This document shows, piece after piece, positions 36,406 to 45,872 of a DNA stretch of 64,000 nt. Each line of letters begins with the position of its first letter. Positions within the stretch are counted from its first letter, which is position 1. The notes under the pieces are model-generated. The model was not told the origin of the DNA and searched no databases. It saw nothing but the letters and a program-made list of their open reading frames with translations. This DNA comes from Lysinibacillus sphaericus (GTDB lineage: Bacteria > Bacillota > Bacilli > Bacillales_A > Planococcaceae): NCBI RefSeq assembly GCF_001629735.1, contig NZ_CP015224.1, positions 1,240,001 through 1,304,000 on the forward strand. Direction: 5' to 3'. A program made the position numbers and the translations under genes.

Positions 36406-37014
36406 ATGAAAACGTGGGTTAAAAAAAGTATTGTCATAATGGTTGCGTTTTTAACATTTGGTTTAATTACGCCAACGCATGAAATATGGGAAGCATTTGA
36501 TCAAAATCCTTCGAATCGTGCATCTATTGGTCCTGCATCAGGGACAAGCACGGCTCTAGCTGCTGAGCCTGATCTTAGTAGGGACGAGCAGGTTCATATC
36601 CAAGAGGAAGAAATTGATTATAATGCCTTGCTTATGGATGCAGCGAGAGAGCAATCATACATAAAGTTTGGTACTAAAATTGGTCCAAAAATTAGCCATG
36701 AATTCGACAACATCATCTTCCCAAAAATGGAGGAGGCGATTGCAATGACTGTCGCTAGTTTGGACGAGCAAGCTTTAGCATCTTTAACCATCTCAGAAAA
36801 GCCAAGTGGTAATTATGGTGAGAAAATTTTTAACGTGATCAACACCGACACAGGAGCTGATGTAATCCGCTTCCATGTACGTACAGAAAAAAGACCACAG
36901 GAAGGCTATTATTACAACTTCCATTATCACAGTGTCGAGGACAACTTCATGGCACATTATAACCTAGGCGATATTTATTGGGAAAAAAACACACCACCGA
37001 AGTGGTTGTCATAA
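36406..37014 (+). CDS. ypjP: YpjP family protein
   Basis: The 202-aa product has a signal peptide or N-terminal anchor (about 7-27). The characteristic C-terminal region is GYYYNFHYHSVEDNFMAHYNLGDIYWEKNTPPKW, as in the Bacillus YpjP family of unknown function. ATG 36406 is preceded by AGAGTAGGTGAT. The stop is followed within 10 bases by a terminator that is part of a repeated sequence. Confidence 0.85.
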   Translation: MKTWVKKSIVIMVAFLTFGLITPTHEIWEAFDQNPSNRASIGPASGTSTALAAEPDLSRDEQVHIQEEEIDYNALLMDAAREQSYIKFGTKIGPKISHEFDNIIFPKMEEAIAMTVASLDEQALASLTISEKPSGNYGEKIFNVINTDTGADVIRFHVRTEKRPQEGYYYNFHYHSVEDNFMAHYNLGDIYWEKNTPPKWLS

Positions 37015-37097
37015 AAGATTCGAAACACTCGTTTACAAAACGGGTGTTTTTTTGTGGGAAAACGTTGATATATCAATGTTTGTGTTAGTTCATTAAT
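37006..37097 (+). repeat. ypjP 3' repeat, copy 1
   Basis: TTGTCATAAAAGATTCGAAA through a terminator to ATATCAATGTTTGTG is repeated at 39328-39418 with few differences and, in its last part, at 35366-35400. The repeat includes the last two codons of ypjP, its stop and its terminator. Confidence 0.8.
37023..37053 (+). terminator. terminator of ypjP
   Basis: AAACACTCGTTT / AAACGGGTGTTT stem with a three-base loop, followed by T-run. The same hairpin occurs in the repeat copy at 39345-39375. Confidence 0.85.
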
Positions 37098-37805
37098 TTA
37101 TTAATGCTGAATGTAATAGGGAGAGGGACAAGTAGGAGAAATAATTTTAAGTTTTTACTTTGGATTTAGCAAAAATGTATCTTTTGGCTTATGAAGGGAT
37201 AAAACAACGCCAATTCACGCCAGTGAATGACGAAATAATTGGCGTGATAAGAATTGCACGCCATATAATTAGAATATGACCACCAAGGATTTGGCAGTAA
37301 TCCTCCCTTGAAATGGCGTTGCTAGAAATGATAGGATAATAATTGTTCGAGTTAAATTTAGCTATAGCTAGATAAAAAGTATTAAATGGCATGTTAGTAC
37401 GTACCTATGGTATATAGTTCTACTAATATATTTATTTTATCGATTCACCACAATAAAATAATAGATGCAAAAGCTGTTTTATACCAAATATATAAAATTG
37501 ACTATGGAAAAGATAAAAATAGTCATTTTACGAAAAAAAGCTTCAATTTTAATTTAGAAATTTAACGCTTATTTCATTTAGGCAAAAACGCATATTAAAA
37601 ATTTTTAACCACTCCATTGAGTGGTTTTTTATTTTGCCCTGATAAGTAAGTATAGGGCAGTTCCTCACCCTTGATTCACAACCAACAACTACGTATAAAT
37701 GTGATTAGGTGAAAAGATTTACAAGATATTAATATCTAATTAAAAAACAAATGTTATTTTGTTTAGGTAAAAGAATTAATTACCTATAATGGAGGAGAAG
37801 AAATA
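37054..37805 (+). other. intergenic region with inverted repeats
   Basis: No gene recognised. ACGCCAATT (37207-37215) and CACGCCA (37216-37222) both can pair with the single AATTGGCGTG (37237-37246), and a third CACGCCATATAATT follows at 37257, so alternative hairpins are possible. A terminator lies at 37607-37635 with no gene directly before it. Confidence 0.4.
37607..37635 (+). terminator. orphan terminator before the aminotransferase gene
   Basis: AACCACTC ATT GAGTGGTT followed by TTTTATTTT. The nearest upstream plus-strand gene is 600 bp away, so it may end a lost gene or act as a leader attenuator for the gene at 37806. Confidence 0.7.
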
Positions 37806-39164
37806 ATGGAAGAAAACATTGAAGTGTTAAGAACAGAGGGGGACATTAATTTAACAAAAACTCGTTCTTTATGGCAAGAAAAACATTTGAGCAAAGAATC
37901 TTTTGAGTTTTTAAACGATGACTCTAAGTATTATTTACATCAATCTCTTTCTACTCCTTGTTTAAATATTATTGAAAAAAGCTATGGAATTTACATAGAG
38001 GATATAGATGGAAGGAAGTATATGGATTTTCATGGAAATAATGTTCATCAAATAGGCTATGGTAATGAATATGTTATCCAAGCAGTAAAAGAGCAGTTGG
38101 ATATTCTTCCATTCTCACCAAGACGTTATACAAATAAAGTTGCGATCCAGTTGGCAAAAAAATTAGTTGATATTGCACCAGAAAGTTTAAATAAAGTACT
38201 GTTGACTCCTGGGGGAACTTCAGCTGTTGGAATGGCTTTAAAACTTGTTAGAAAGGTAACAGGTAAATTTAAAACTATATCTATGTGGGATTCATTTCAT
38301 GGTGCATCTTTAGACGCTATTTCAGTTGGAGGAGAAGCACTTTTCCGTAACGGTATGGGCCCTCTAATGCCAGGGAGTCTGCATATAGCTCCTTACAATT
38401 CATATCGTGGTTTATTTGATGATGTCAATGGTAGATTTAAATCCCTTGACTATCTAGAATATGTACTTGAAAGAGAAAATGAAATCGGTGCAATTATTTT
38501 AGAGCCTGTTCGTTGTACAGACGTACATATCCCACCAAAAGAGTACTATCAACGTTTACGTAATATTTGTGATAGGAACAATATATTATTGATTTTTGAT
38601 GAAATTCCAACAGCTTTAGGGCGAACAGGTAAAATGTTCACTTTTGAAAACTTTGGAGTTATTCCAGATATTGTTTTATTGGGAAAAGGATTGGGTGGAG
38701 GCGTATTTCCAATGGCAGCGATGCTTGTAAAAGGAGAACTTGATGTTGCCCAAGATATTGCACTCGGTCATTACACTCATGAAAAAAGTGCATTAGGTTG
38801 TGCAGCAGCATTGGCTACTCTTAATTATATCGAGGATTTTAAATTAATTGATAAAGCTAATCAATTAGGAAATTATATGAGAATACGTCTTAAAAAGATG
38901 CAAGAGCACTATGAAATTATAGGTGATGTTCGAGGAATCGGTCTTTTATACGGAGTAGAATTAGTATTAAATCGCAATTCGAAAGAAAAAGCTATATCTG
39001 AAGCAGAGCAAGTTATGTATAAATGTATGGAAAAGGGATTAAGTTTTAAAGTATCCCAAGGAAATGTGCTTACTCTCACTCCACCACTTATCATTAAGGA
39101 ACATGAATTAGAACTGGCAATGGATATTTTAGAACAATCTATCCAAGAGGTTTTAGAGCAGTAA
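37806..39164 (+). CDS. class III aminotransferase-fold enzyme, PbfA-like
   Basis: The 452-aa PLP enzyme shows the class III aminotransferase fold: LLTPGGTSAVGMALK (substrate/PLP binding), DEIPTALGRTGKMF and the Schiff-base lysine K293 in LLGKGLGGG. The EPVRCTDVHIPPKEYY segment and overall pattern resemble (R)-1-hydroxy-2-aminoethylphosphonate ammonia-lyase (PbfA), which removes ammonia instead of transferring it. No phosphonatase, phosphonate transporter or regulator genes lie nearby, so function stays tentative. ATG 37806 follows GGAGGAGAAG. Alternative: a 4-aminobutyrate- or ornithine-type aminotransferase. Confidence 0.7.
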   Translation: MEENIEVLRTEGDINLTKTRSLWQEKHLSKESFEFLNDDSKYYLHQSLSTPCLNIIEKSYGIYIEDIDGRKYMDFHGNNVHQIGYGNEYVIQAVKEQLDILPFSPRRYTNKVAIQLAKKLVDIAPESLNKVLLTPGGTSAVGMALKLVRKVTGKFKTISMWDSFHGASLDAISVGGEALFRNGMGPLMPGSLHIAPYNSYRGLFDDVNGRFKSLDYLEYVLERENEIGAIILEPVRCTDVHIPPKEYYQRLRNICDRNNILLIFDEIPTALGRTGKMFTFENFGVIPDIVLLGKGLGGGVFPMAAMLVKGELDVAQDIALGHYTHEKSALGCAAALATLNYIEDFKLIDKANQLGNYMRIRLKKMQEHYEIIGDVRGIGLLYGVELVLNRNSKEKAISEAEQVMYKCMEKGLSFKVSQGNVLTLTPPLIIKEHELELAMDILEQSIQEVLEQ

Positions 39165-39198
39165 TATAGATTTACGATTTATTAGACTGAAGAAACTA

Positions 39199-39222
39199 AA
39201 CATCTCATATGAGGTGTTTTTA
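39199..39222 (+). terminator. terminator of aminotransferase gene
   Basis: ACATCTC AT ATGAGGTGT followed by TTTTTA, 35 bases after the stop codon. Confidence 0.7.
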
Positions 39223-39327
39223 TGAAATAAAGAAATTTGATGTAGTATTCCAAAACAAACAAATGATGTCGGTGGTGGTTATGTTAGATGGCATTGGGCA
39301 ACCTAATTGTTATTTTGAAAAAAACAG

Positions 39328-39418
39328 TTGTCATAAAAGATTCGAAACACTCGTTTACAAAACGGGTGTTTTTTTGTGGGGGAACGTTGATATATCAATG
39401 TTTGTTGTAGTGTATTAA
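39328..39418 (+). repeat. ypjP 3' repeat, copy 2
   Basis: Matches 37006-37097 with few differences, including the same terminator hairpin (39345-39375). The ypjP gene itself is not present here. Confidence 0.8.
39345..39375 (+). terminator. terminator within ypjP 3' repeat copy 2
   Basis: AAACACTCGTTT / AAACGGGTGTTT followed by T-run, a duplicate of the ypjP terminator. Confidence 0.7.
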
Positions 39419-39462
39419 GTTATTAAATATAACATGAAAGGTTGAGGGGAGAGGTAAGGAAT

Positions 39463-39570
39463 AGTATGTACCCCAAAATCATCATGATTTGATTTCATAA
39501 GATTTTTCAAATGAATTTAAGGTGATGATTTTATCCATGAGGGTAGATACATGTATCTCATCTTTTTCGA
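39463..39570 (+). pseudogene. degraded copy of the 62-aa protein gene at 44468
   Basis: GTATGTACCCCAAAA, GATGATTTTATCCATGAG and ATGTATCTCATCTTTTT correspond in order to the start of the gene at 44468-44656 (MYPQFFISDDFIHEIRMHVPYLF). The frame is broken and short. Confidence 0.5.
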
Positions 39571-39790
39571 ATGAATGTTATTGATAGTGCATTTCCATAA
39601 ATTAAGTGGCATGACAGCACCGATTAAAAAAGAAAAAAATTAAAAATTGGGGTTTATTAGGTTGTTCATTACGTCAGTTAATATTTTGCCGTAGGGGATG
39701 GGCAATCGCACTGTTAGCCTACTTAAAGCAAAATTGAACAAAGTTTTAGAAATCATAATATACATAACCTACTGTAAGTGAGCGACATAA

Positions 39791-39850
39791 AAATAAAGCC
39801 CGAACATTGGCAAGACACTTCAACATGTGCCTTGCGCGATGATTCGAGCT
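39791..39850 (-). terminator. terminator of chemoreceptor gene
   Basis: On the minus strand AGCTCGAA...AAGGCACA pairs with TGTCTTGCC...TTCGGGCTT, followed by T-rich sequence. It lies 27 bases after the receptor's stop. Confidence 0.7.
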
Positions 39851-39876
39851 ACAATACCTTTATTTAAAATAATGTT

Positions 39877-41535
39877 TTACAGTGAAAATTTATCTATTTC
39901 TTTTCTTAGTTGCTCCGCGAATAAATTCAGGTCACGAGCTTTTTCTGATACGATGTTGATACTCTTTAATTGTTCTTGTGCAGATGCGGAGACTTGCTCT
40001 GTTCCAGCAGATGTTTCCACTGCCGACCCAGAAATATTGTGAATAGAGCTAATAATTTTCTCCTTGCTCTGATTCATTTCAGATGAAAGCTGCTGAACAT
40101 CACGAGCAACTTCAATTGTTTGATCTAAAGCCTCTTTAATTGTATTGAAAATATTGCTAGTGTCTGTAGCTGCCTTTGCATTTTGTTCAACGATTTCAAT
40201 GCTAGTTTTGATTTCCGTTACAGCACTTTTCGAAATCGCTTGAATGGCTGTAATTTTACTTTTAATAATTTCTGTTGCGTTAGATGTTTGCTCAGATAGC
40301 TTCCGAATTTCATCAGCAACAACTGCAAAGCCTTTACCAGCCTCGCCAACACGAGCAGATTCAATCGAAGCGTTAAGAGCAAGTAAATTTGTTTGGGAAG
40401 CAATTTCTGTAATTGTATTAACAATACTCGAAATGTCTGAAGATGTTTTATCAACTTCTTGAACAATTGTACTAACTTGCTGTGATGAATCGCGATTTTT
40501 TTCTGACCATATAGAAAGCTGCTGAACTGTATCTACACCTTGATTGCTTAAATCATCAATTTGAGCTGTCATTGTTGCAATTTTTTCAGTATGCTCAAAT
40601 ACACGGTCAATATTGCTTGAAAGCTGTTCTAATTGTTCGGCTCCTTTTTCGGTATCGTATGCCTGCTCCTCAGTGGATTTAGCAATTTCGCTAATCGCTA
40701 TACCAATTTCATCCGTTGTTTGTACAGTATCATCTGCAATCTGTAAAAGTGTTGTAGATGATTCTACTAACTCATTGCTTGTACTTTGAATATTAACCGT
40801 TATATCTCTAAGGGCGGAACGCATGGCTGTGATGCCTTGAGCCATTTGTCCAATTTCATCTTTGTGATTCGATAGCTTTACTAATTCCACACTTTCATGG
40901 AAATCTAAATTTGCGGTTTGCTGTAGCGTATTTTCTAAACTTTTTAGTGCTCTAACGATACGATCAATAATCCACCACATTAAGCTACCAATAATTAAAA
41001 AACTAGCGATGCCAATAATGATTTGAAACATTAGAACAGGTTCAATAATGGATTTGATTCCACTTTCAGGGACTCCGATGTCCATAACACCATAAAGCTC
41101 ACCATTACGGTAAATAGGTTCCATAATATCATACGTCCATATACCTTGAACTTCGGCATACCATCTTGTAAATTGTTTTACCCCTTTAGTGGCCCCTTCT
41201 ATTGTGTAGTCATCCTCATAGACTTTATTTAACTTATTTGAGTCACTATGTGCAACAGCTTTGACATTTTTATCAATAATAATGGCGTATGTTACATTGT
41301 CCTGTTGTACTTTTGTATCAACTAATTTTTGTAGTTCAGGTATTGGATCTGTTTCAGCATTTAAAATTGTTTCGGCTTGTTTAGCCATTTCAAAAACTTG
41401 CTCTTGAGCCTTTTCTATTAGTACTTCTTGGCTCTTTTTATTAACAATCCATACAGCTAAGCCCGCATTAACAATGGAGGCTACTAATAGTAATCCCAAT
41501 GTGAAAAAAAGTAACCGCTTTTTAATGCTCTTCAT
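39877..41535 (-). CDS. methyl-accepting chemotaxis protein
   Basis: The 552-aa membrane chemoreceptor has one N-terminal helix (7-29), an extracellular sensor of about 130 residues with a Cache-like pattern ([27 protein letters not shown]), a second helix (about 168-190), a HAMP domain and a cytoplasmic signalling domain. The hairpin tip reads [25 protein letters not shown] at about 390-412, where CheA/CheW bind. Its ligand is unknown; small carboxylates are common for such single-Cache sensors. ATG 41535 follows GGGGGAA. Single gene. Confidence 0.92.
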   Translation of the reverse strand: MKSIKKRLLFFTLGLLLVASIVNAGLAVWIVNKKSQEVLIEKAQEQVFEMAKQAETILNAETDPIPELQKLVDTKVQQDNVTYAIIIDKNVKAVAHSDSNKLNKVYEDDYTIEGATKGVKQFTRWYAEVQGIWTYDIMEPIYRNGELYGVMDIGVPESGIKSIIEPVLMFQIIIGIASFLIIGSLMWWIIDRIVRALKSLENTLQQTANLDFHESVELVKLSNHKDEIGQMAQGITAMRSALRDITVNIQSTSNELVESSTTLLQIADDTVQTTDEIGIAISEIAKSTEEQAYDTEKGAEQLEQLSSNIDRVFEHTEKIATMTAQIDDLSNQGVDTVQQLSIWSEKNRDSSQQVSTIVQEVDKTSSDISSIVNTITEIASQTNLLALNASIESARVGEAGKGFAVVADEIRKLSEQTSNATEIIKSKITAIQAISKSAVTEIKTSIEIVEQNAKAATDTSNIFNTIKEALDQTIEVARDVQQLSSEMNQSKEKIISSIHNISGSAVETSAGTEQVSASAQEQLKSINIVSEKARDLNLFAEQLRKEIDKFSL

Positions 41536-42304
41536 GTTTTTTCCCCCTATACCAAAGTTTCAGTGGTTTAGCCTCTTCGTTGATAGTTAAATGTAAAATC
41601 TCTAATGAATTCAAGCAAGCTCAAAAATCTGGAATAAAGTTAATCGATATATAATGGATAGAGGCTTTACTACTGGATAACATACTAAAACTTTGGTAGA
41701 TTTATCATACTTAAAAATAGTATTATATAAGGGAAATATAAAGTCAATACAGTTTGTGTAGAATAAAGACGAATTCTGTCTAAAAAACATTATTCTAGAA
41801 TATGTTAAAGAGTGAAGCGTTAGGCCTCCCATGGCAGATAGTGAAGATACATTTTATCGATTTTAGCCGTTTATCTTTAATGTAAAAAAAAAGCACATTC
41901 TAATCTTCCATAGAAACGTCCAGTTGGACAGGAACCATTGCAAAATGTATCCACTTATTAAAGTGTTAGCGCCAGGAGTTTCGTATCACTACTATAAGTA
42001 CAACATGATATTCAATTAATGATAAAAGAATCCTACGGAAAAGAAGTCTGCTTTTCCGTGGGATTTTTTGTGTTGTGTTTGGTATAGAACCAGTATCTAC
42101 AGCAACTTTGTGGAGTTGTAAAAAATACATACTCAATTAACAGAATATTCTAACTTTAAATAGAACCCGATTTTAGAGGCGCCAAAAGTTCCATCAATCT
42201 ATCTAACAGTTTCTGATAATTTAAAGGTATCAGGACCATCTATAAAGAAGGTTTTATAGGGGGAATTTTCGTTATACCAGCAAGACCCTAAGTCATTCTC
42301 CGTA
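41536..42304. other. intergenic, probable gene debris
   Basis: No intact gene. The terminator at 42031-42069 has no gene before it. At 42155-42260 an open stretch (NPILEAPKVPSIYLTVSDNLKVSGP) looks like part of a protein but was not recognised. Confidence 0.4.
42031..42069 (+). terminator. orphan terminator
   Basis: TCCTACGGAAAAG / CTTTTCCGTGGGA stem followed by TTTTTTG. Confidence 0.75.
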
Positions 42305-42421
42305 ATGGGTATTTTTTTAATTCTTCACTTCCGATTTTTGTTCCACCTTCCTTTCGATGGAGAGGTACAAGCTAAAGATGTTGGAACTAATAATTACATA
42401 TATAAGAAAGGGATTGGTATC

Positions 42422-42697
42422 TTGAAGAAAATTTTGCTTTCTGGCTATTTCAGTATAATTTTTTGTGTAGGTATATTGTACGTACCTGTGTCATTAAAGT
42501 GGGGGCCACATCTTGAATTTTATGATAAAAGGTATGTTCCTTTATGGCAATTACACACGCAGGAATTCCAAGTTGATGATTATTATCCAATTTATGAGCT
42601 TGATATGATAAGAATAATTTATGAAATTGGCATAGTAACTTTATTATTCTTAATAGTGTATTTACTATTAAAGGAAGTCTTTCTTAAAAATTCATAA
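42422..42697 (+). CDS. small membrane protein, 91 aa
   Basis: The TTG at 42422 follows AAAGGGATTGG. The product has a helix near residues 5-25 (LSGYFSIIFCVGILYVPVS), an extracellular loop of about 35 residues containing KRYVPLWQLH, and a second helix near 63-83. An open frame upstream (to 42305) is less likely coding. Family not recognised. It ends before a strong terminator. Confidence 0.5.
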   Translation: MKKILLSGYFSIIFCVGILYVPVSLKWGPHLEFYDKRYVPLWQLHTQEFQVDDYYPIYELDMIRIIYEIGIVTLLFLIVYLLLKEVFLKNS

Positions 42698-42729
42698 TTA
42701 TAATTCTGAAAAATAGGGTGGTTAAACGG

Positions 42730-42762
42730 AAAAAAGCACCCTCAACATGAGCGTGCTTTTTA
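42730..42762 (+). terminator. Rho-independent terminator
   Basis: AAAAAGCACc / GTGCTTTTT stem-loop with T-run after the 91-aa gene. Confidence 0.75.
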
Positions 42763-42880
42763 TAAAACAAATGGTCACTGATTTAAATTTGGTTTGAATT
42801 AAGAGCATTAACGGCTCTTGTTCATTTTACGGCCGCATCCTATTTTTAATATTTACATATTTTGTTACTCGAAGAAGATA

Positions 42881-43231
42881 TTATTTTTTTAAATTATACT
42901 GCTCCCCCCAATCTCTCATCAGTTTGATTATTGGTTCGAGTGTTCGACCGAATTCAGTTAATGAATATTCTACTTTGGGTGGTACTTCTTTAAAGATTTC
43001 TCTATGGATTATGCCATCCTTTTCTAATTCACGAAGTTGTAACGTTAGCATTCTTTGAGTAATATCGGGCATTAAACGTCTAAATTCATTGAAACGCTTA
43101 GTCCCTGACATAAGGTGATATAAAATCACACCTTTCCATTTACCACCAATTACTGCGAGTGTTGCTTCAACTGGACATCCATAGGCATCCGGACAAGCAG
43201 TATATAAAGTTAAATTACTATTATCTGTCAT
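42881..43231 (-). CDS. HxlR family transcriptional regulator
   Basis: The 116-aa winged-helix protein carries the HxlR pattern: [22 protein letters not shown], then [29 protein letters not shown] and [14 protein letters not shown]. Members often sense oxidants or electrophiles through the N-terminal cysteine; here C19 or C12 could serve. ATG 43231 follows GGAGG. It is transcribed away from the quinone-oxidoreductase-type gene starting at 43367, so it probably controls that gene. Confidence 0.88.
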   Translation of the reverse strand: MTDNSNLTLYTACPDAYGCPVEATLAVIGGKWKGVILYHLMSGTKRFNEFRRLMPDITQRMLTLQLRELEKDGIIHREIFKEVPPKVEYSLTEFGRTLEPIIKLMRDWGEQYNLKK

Positions 43232-43366
43232 AAGATAACCTCCAAAATATTTAGTATACAAATTGATACTATCCAACAAAAATGTGCGTACTTACATTAA
43301 ATATATCATCGTATTATTATAGCTGATATAAAGAATTAAAAAATGAATGGAAAAGGAGCAATTTTA

Positions 43367-44398
43367 ATGATGGAAAAAATGAAAGCTGTAGGTCTACATC
43401 AATACTTACCTGTTGATGATGCAAAGAGTTTATTAGATATACAAATAGAAAAGCCGGTAGCTAAGGATAGGGACTTATTAATTCAAGTAAAGGCTGTTTC
43501 AGTGAACCCTGTTGATTATAAAGTTAGATCTCCGAAAGAAAAGTATGAGGAAATTCCTAAAATTTTAGGGTGGGATGTGGCAGGCATTGTCGTCGAGGCT
43601 GGTCCTCTATGTACATTGTTTAAACCTGGTGATGAGGTATATTATGCTGGTGATATAACTCGCCAAGGCTGTAATAGCGAATTTCATCTTGTCGATGAGA
43701 GAATTGTAGGTCATAAGCCAAAGTCATTAAATTTTGCAGAATCTGCCGCATTACCATTGACTTCAATTACTGCATATGAGGCCATATTTGATAGAATGAA
43801 AGTTAGTCATTTTTCAAACGAAAATAAAAATAAAACAATTTTAATTATTGGTGCAGCTGGTGGGGTAGGTTCTATTGCAATCCAACTAGCTAAATGGGCT
43901 GGATTAACCGTTATAGGTACAGCTTCTAGACAAGAGTCACGCATTTGGGCTACTGAACTAGGTGCAGACTTTATGATCAATCACTATGAGGAATTTATTC
44001 CACAGCTAAAAAAAATAGGTTTTGAAGCAGTTGATTATATTCTATGTTTGAATTCGACACAAGAATATTGGGTCAATATGGCGGAGGCTATCGCTCCACA
44101 AGGAACAATTTGTTCTATTGTAGAAACAGATGAGCCAATGAATTTGACATTACTTAAAAATAAAAGCGCAACATTTGTGTGGGAGTTTATGTTTACACGA
44201 TCTATGTATCAGACTGAAGATATGAATGAACAACATAAATTATTAAATAGAATAGCAATTCTAGTGGATAGTAATATTTTAAAAACCACAATAACTAAAA
44301 TTCTATATCCCATTAATGCAGACAATTTGAGAAAGGCGCACTCTATTCTAGAAAATGGAAAAACCATTGGGAAAATTGTGCTTGAGGGTTTTAAATAA
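43367..44398 (+). CDS. zinc-type alcohol dehydrogenase / quinone oxidoreductase family
   Basis: The 343-aa MDR-superfamily reductase has an N-terminal GroES-like domain (VNPVDYKVR, LGWDVAGIVVEAG, GDEVYYAGD) and the nucleotide-binding loop IIGAAGGVGSIAIQLAKW near 167-184. It lacks the structural and catalytic zinc ligands of true alcohol dehydrogenases, so it is probably an NADPH-dependent quinone or enone reductase. ATG 43367 follows AAGGAG. It is divergent from an HxlR regulator, a frequent pairing for quinone/aldehyde detoxification. Confidence 0.85.
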   Translation: MMEKMKAVGLHQYLPVDDAKSLLDIQIEKPVAKDRDLLIQVKAVSVNPVDYKVRSPKEKYEEIPKILGWDVAGIVVEAGPLCTLFKPGDEVYYAGDITRQGCNSEFHLVDERIVGHKPKSLNFAESAALPLTSITAYEAIFDRMKVSHFSNENKNKTILIIGAAGGVGSIAIQLAKWAGLTVIGTASRQESRIWATELGADFMINHYEEFIPQLKKIGFEAVDYILCLNSTQEYWVNMAEAIAPQGTICSIVETDEPMNLTLLKNKSATFVWEFMFTRSMYQTEDMNEQHKLLNRIAILVDSNILKTTITKILYPINADNLRKAHSILENGKTIGKIVLEGFK

Positions 44399-44439
44399 GC
44401 AATTGTGACTGCCTTTGTATGAGGCAGTCAATTTGCTTA
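44398..44439 (+). terminator. terminator of oxidoreductase gene
   Basis: AGCAATTGTGACTGCCT / AGGCAGTCAATTTGCT stem (imperfect), just after the stop codon. Confidence 0.75.
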
Positions 44440-44467
44440 TTCAACTAATATGGAGGTAGGGAAAAGC

Positions 44468-44656
44468 ATGTATCCCCAATTTTTTATAAGTGATGATTTC
44501 ATCCATGAGATTAGAATGCATGTACCTTATCTTTTTAAAATAAATGTGCATAAACTTTATAAATCGTCTGAAGAGTATCTCCAACTAAACCGCAACTGTA
44601 GATATAGGAGTATGTACATGTTGAAACAACTTATAAAAAAATGGAAAAATCATTAA
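44468..44656 (+). CDS. hypothetical 62-aa protein
   Basis: ATG 44468 follows GGAGGTAGG. The product is basic (MYPQFFISDDFIHEIRMHVP start, C-terminal KQLIKKWKNH) with no membrane segment. A degraded relative of the gene lies at 39463-39570. Its 3' end overlaps the convergent kinase gene by about 26 bases. Family not recognised; the duplicate suggests a lineage-specific small gene. Confidence 0.5.
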   Translation: MYPQFFISDDFIHEIRMHVPYLFKINVHKLYKSSEEYLQLNRNCRYRSMYMLKQLIKKWKNH

Positions 44657-45530
44657 TACCGGCATATGGTTCTTGATTTCTGATTTTGTCTTCTAAATTC
44701 TGTAAAGTATATCCTTGCCATTCTTCTAAATTACCTGTATTCCATTTTTCTTTAAATAATTGATATAAATAAATCTCTCTTATTTTTAAGAAAATAGGAA
44801 TTTGTATAATTATATCCTTATGAAGCATATTTTCTGTTCTATAGCCTGCAAAAAAATTACTCATAAAGAGTTCACAAAAAGAATTTGTACTGTCATTGTA
44901 TGAGCTATGCTGCCAATAAGCATGATAGAAAGCTACTGCAATATCTTGAGCATACCAATTAAAAGAGCAGTCATCAAAATCAATGATAGTTATACTACCT
45001 TCCTCATTAATAATGAAGTTTCCTTGATGATAATCATTATGAATAAGCCCGAAAGTATCAGGAGTAATCGTGTATGAAGTGAGACTGTGCCCCAGCTTTT
45101 TATATTTCTCGCTAATCCATGGTTCTAACTTGCCTCTAATATTAAATACATCAGGGTTTTCAACTTTCCATTCAGGACGTTCTATCGTTTGTAATTTGAA
45201 ATCTTTGGATAGTGCATGCATTCTCCCCAAAATTTTACCAATTTTTTTAAACGTTTTTTCATTCCAGTGGGATTTATTTGTAACATCAATGTGATCTCCC
45301 TTCATAAATTCAAAATATGTTTTTACCCGTTCTTCCTCATATTCTAAAGGAGTTATTGGCTTGGGTACAAGAACACCTTTTTCATATAAAAAATTCATCC
45401 ACGCTATTTCCTGTAAAACCATCTCCTTTGTTTTGTTCTTTTCAGAAATTCTAGCGATCTTTTCTTTGTCTTTGATATAAAAAACGTCGTTATTAAATCC
45501 TCCATTCAACCTCACACGGTTTTCTTGCAT
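44631..45530 (-). CDS. aminoglycoside phosphotransferase-like kinase
   Basis: The 299-aa product belongs to the APH/choline-kinase-like fold. The catalytic loop is IHNDYHQGNF (about 160-169) and the metal-binding motif IIDFDDCSFNWYAQDIAVAFY (about 180-200). The N-terminal nucleotide-binding lobe begins NGGFNNDVFYI. Many such chromosomal members of Bacillaceae have unknown small-molecule substrates, so antibiotic resistance is not implied. ATG 45530 follows AGGAGGAAAC. It overlaps the convergent 62-aa gene. Confidence 0.82.
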   Translation of the reverse strand: MQENRVRLNGGFNNDVFYIKDKEKIARISEKNKTKEMVLQEIAWMNFLYEKGVLVPKPITPLEYEEERVKTYFEFMKGDHIDVTNKSHWNEKTFKKIGKILGRMHALSKDFKLQTIERPEWKVENPDVFNIRGKLEPWISEKYKKLGHSLTSYTITPDTFGLIHNDYHQGNFIINEEGSITIIDFDDCSFNWYAQDIAVAFYHAYWQHSSYNDSTNSFCELFMSNFFAGYRTENMLHKDIIIQIPIFLKIREIYLYQLFKEKWNTGNLEEWQGYTLQNLEDKIRNQEPYAGINDFSIFL

Positions 45531-45767
45531 TTTGTTTCCTCCTTTTTAACTATCAATTTACGAGAACATTTTTTATTTAACATTAACCTAGTAACTTCTT
45601 TGTCACTTCTTTCGTATTAAATAATAAATTATGCGTCATAATAATAATGTACGATAAATATCCTTTTTTATCTTTCCTATTTAATAAAATGTTAATTAAA
45701 TTGAAGAAATAGAATTTCGAGTGAAGAGTACCGACAGACTTCGGTAGTATAGGAGGGGGGATAGGTG
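45531..45767 (-). other. intergenic upstream of the kinase gene
   Basis: AT-rich DNA without a gene, holding a small hairpin (ACCGA...TTCGGT, about 45730-45746) just before the short frame at 45768. Confidence 0.35.
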
Positions 45768-45872
45768 ATGGTATTTACTCCAATTAAACCAATGCTTTTA
45801 CATACGGGTAACACCAATGAAATAGTAAACGATGATGAAAATATCTTAAGGTTGCCTTATCCTTTTGACTAA
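45768..45872 (+). pseudogene. possible ATP-dependent DNA ligase N-terminal remnant
   Basis: ATG 45768 follows AGGAGGGGGG. The 34-codon frame (MVFTPIKPMLLHTGNTNEIV...) resembles the conserved start of bacterial ATP-dependent DNA ligases (FTPIKPMLL before the adenylation motif), then stops; the catalytic lysine motif is absent. The similarity is short, so a small independent peptide gene remains possible. Confidence 0.4.

Larger units (their letters stand above)
39165..39876. other. intergenic region with repeat copies
   Basis: It contains a terminator, the ypjP 3' repeat copy 2 and, at about 39463-39570, a degraded copy of the sequence encoding the small protein at 44468. A short conserved-looking frame (FDVVFQNKQMMSVVVMLDG, about 39235-39300) precedes the repeat. 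The sequence TTGCCGTAGGGGATGG...CAATCGCACT near 39690 resembles an IS-type end but is not identified. Confidence 0.45.

Noticed and set aside
37189-37392. 67-codon minus-strand frame
   Set aside because: It spans intergenic inverted repeats, has no ribosome site and no protein-like composition.
39640-39760. Possible insertion-sequence remnant
   Set aside because: Short stretch with an IS-like word only; no frame or terminal repeats.
43370-44398. Zinc-dependent alcohol dehydrogenase
   Set aside because: The cysteine and histidine zinc ligands are missing, so it is called a quinone-oxidoreductase-type member instead.
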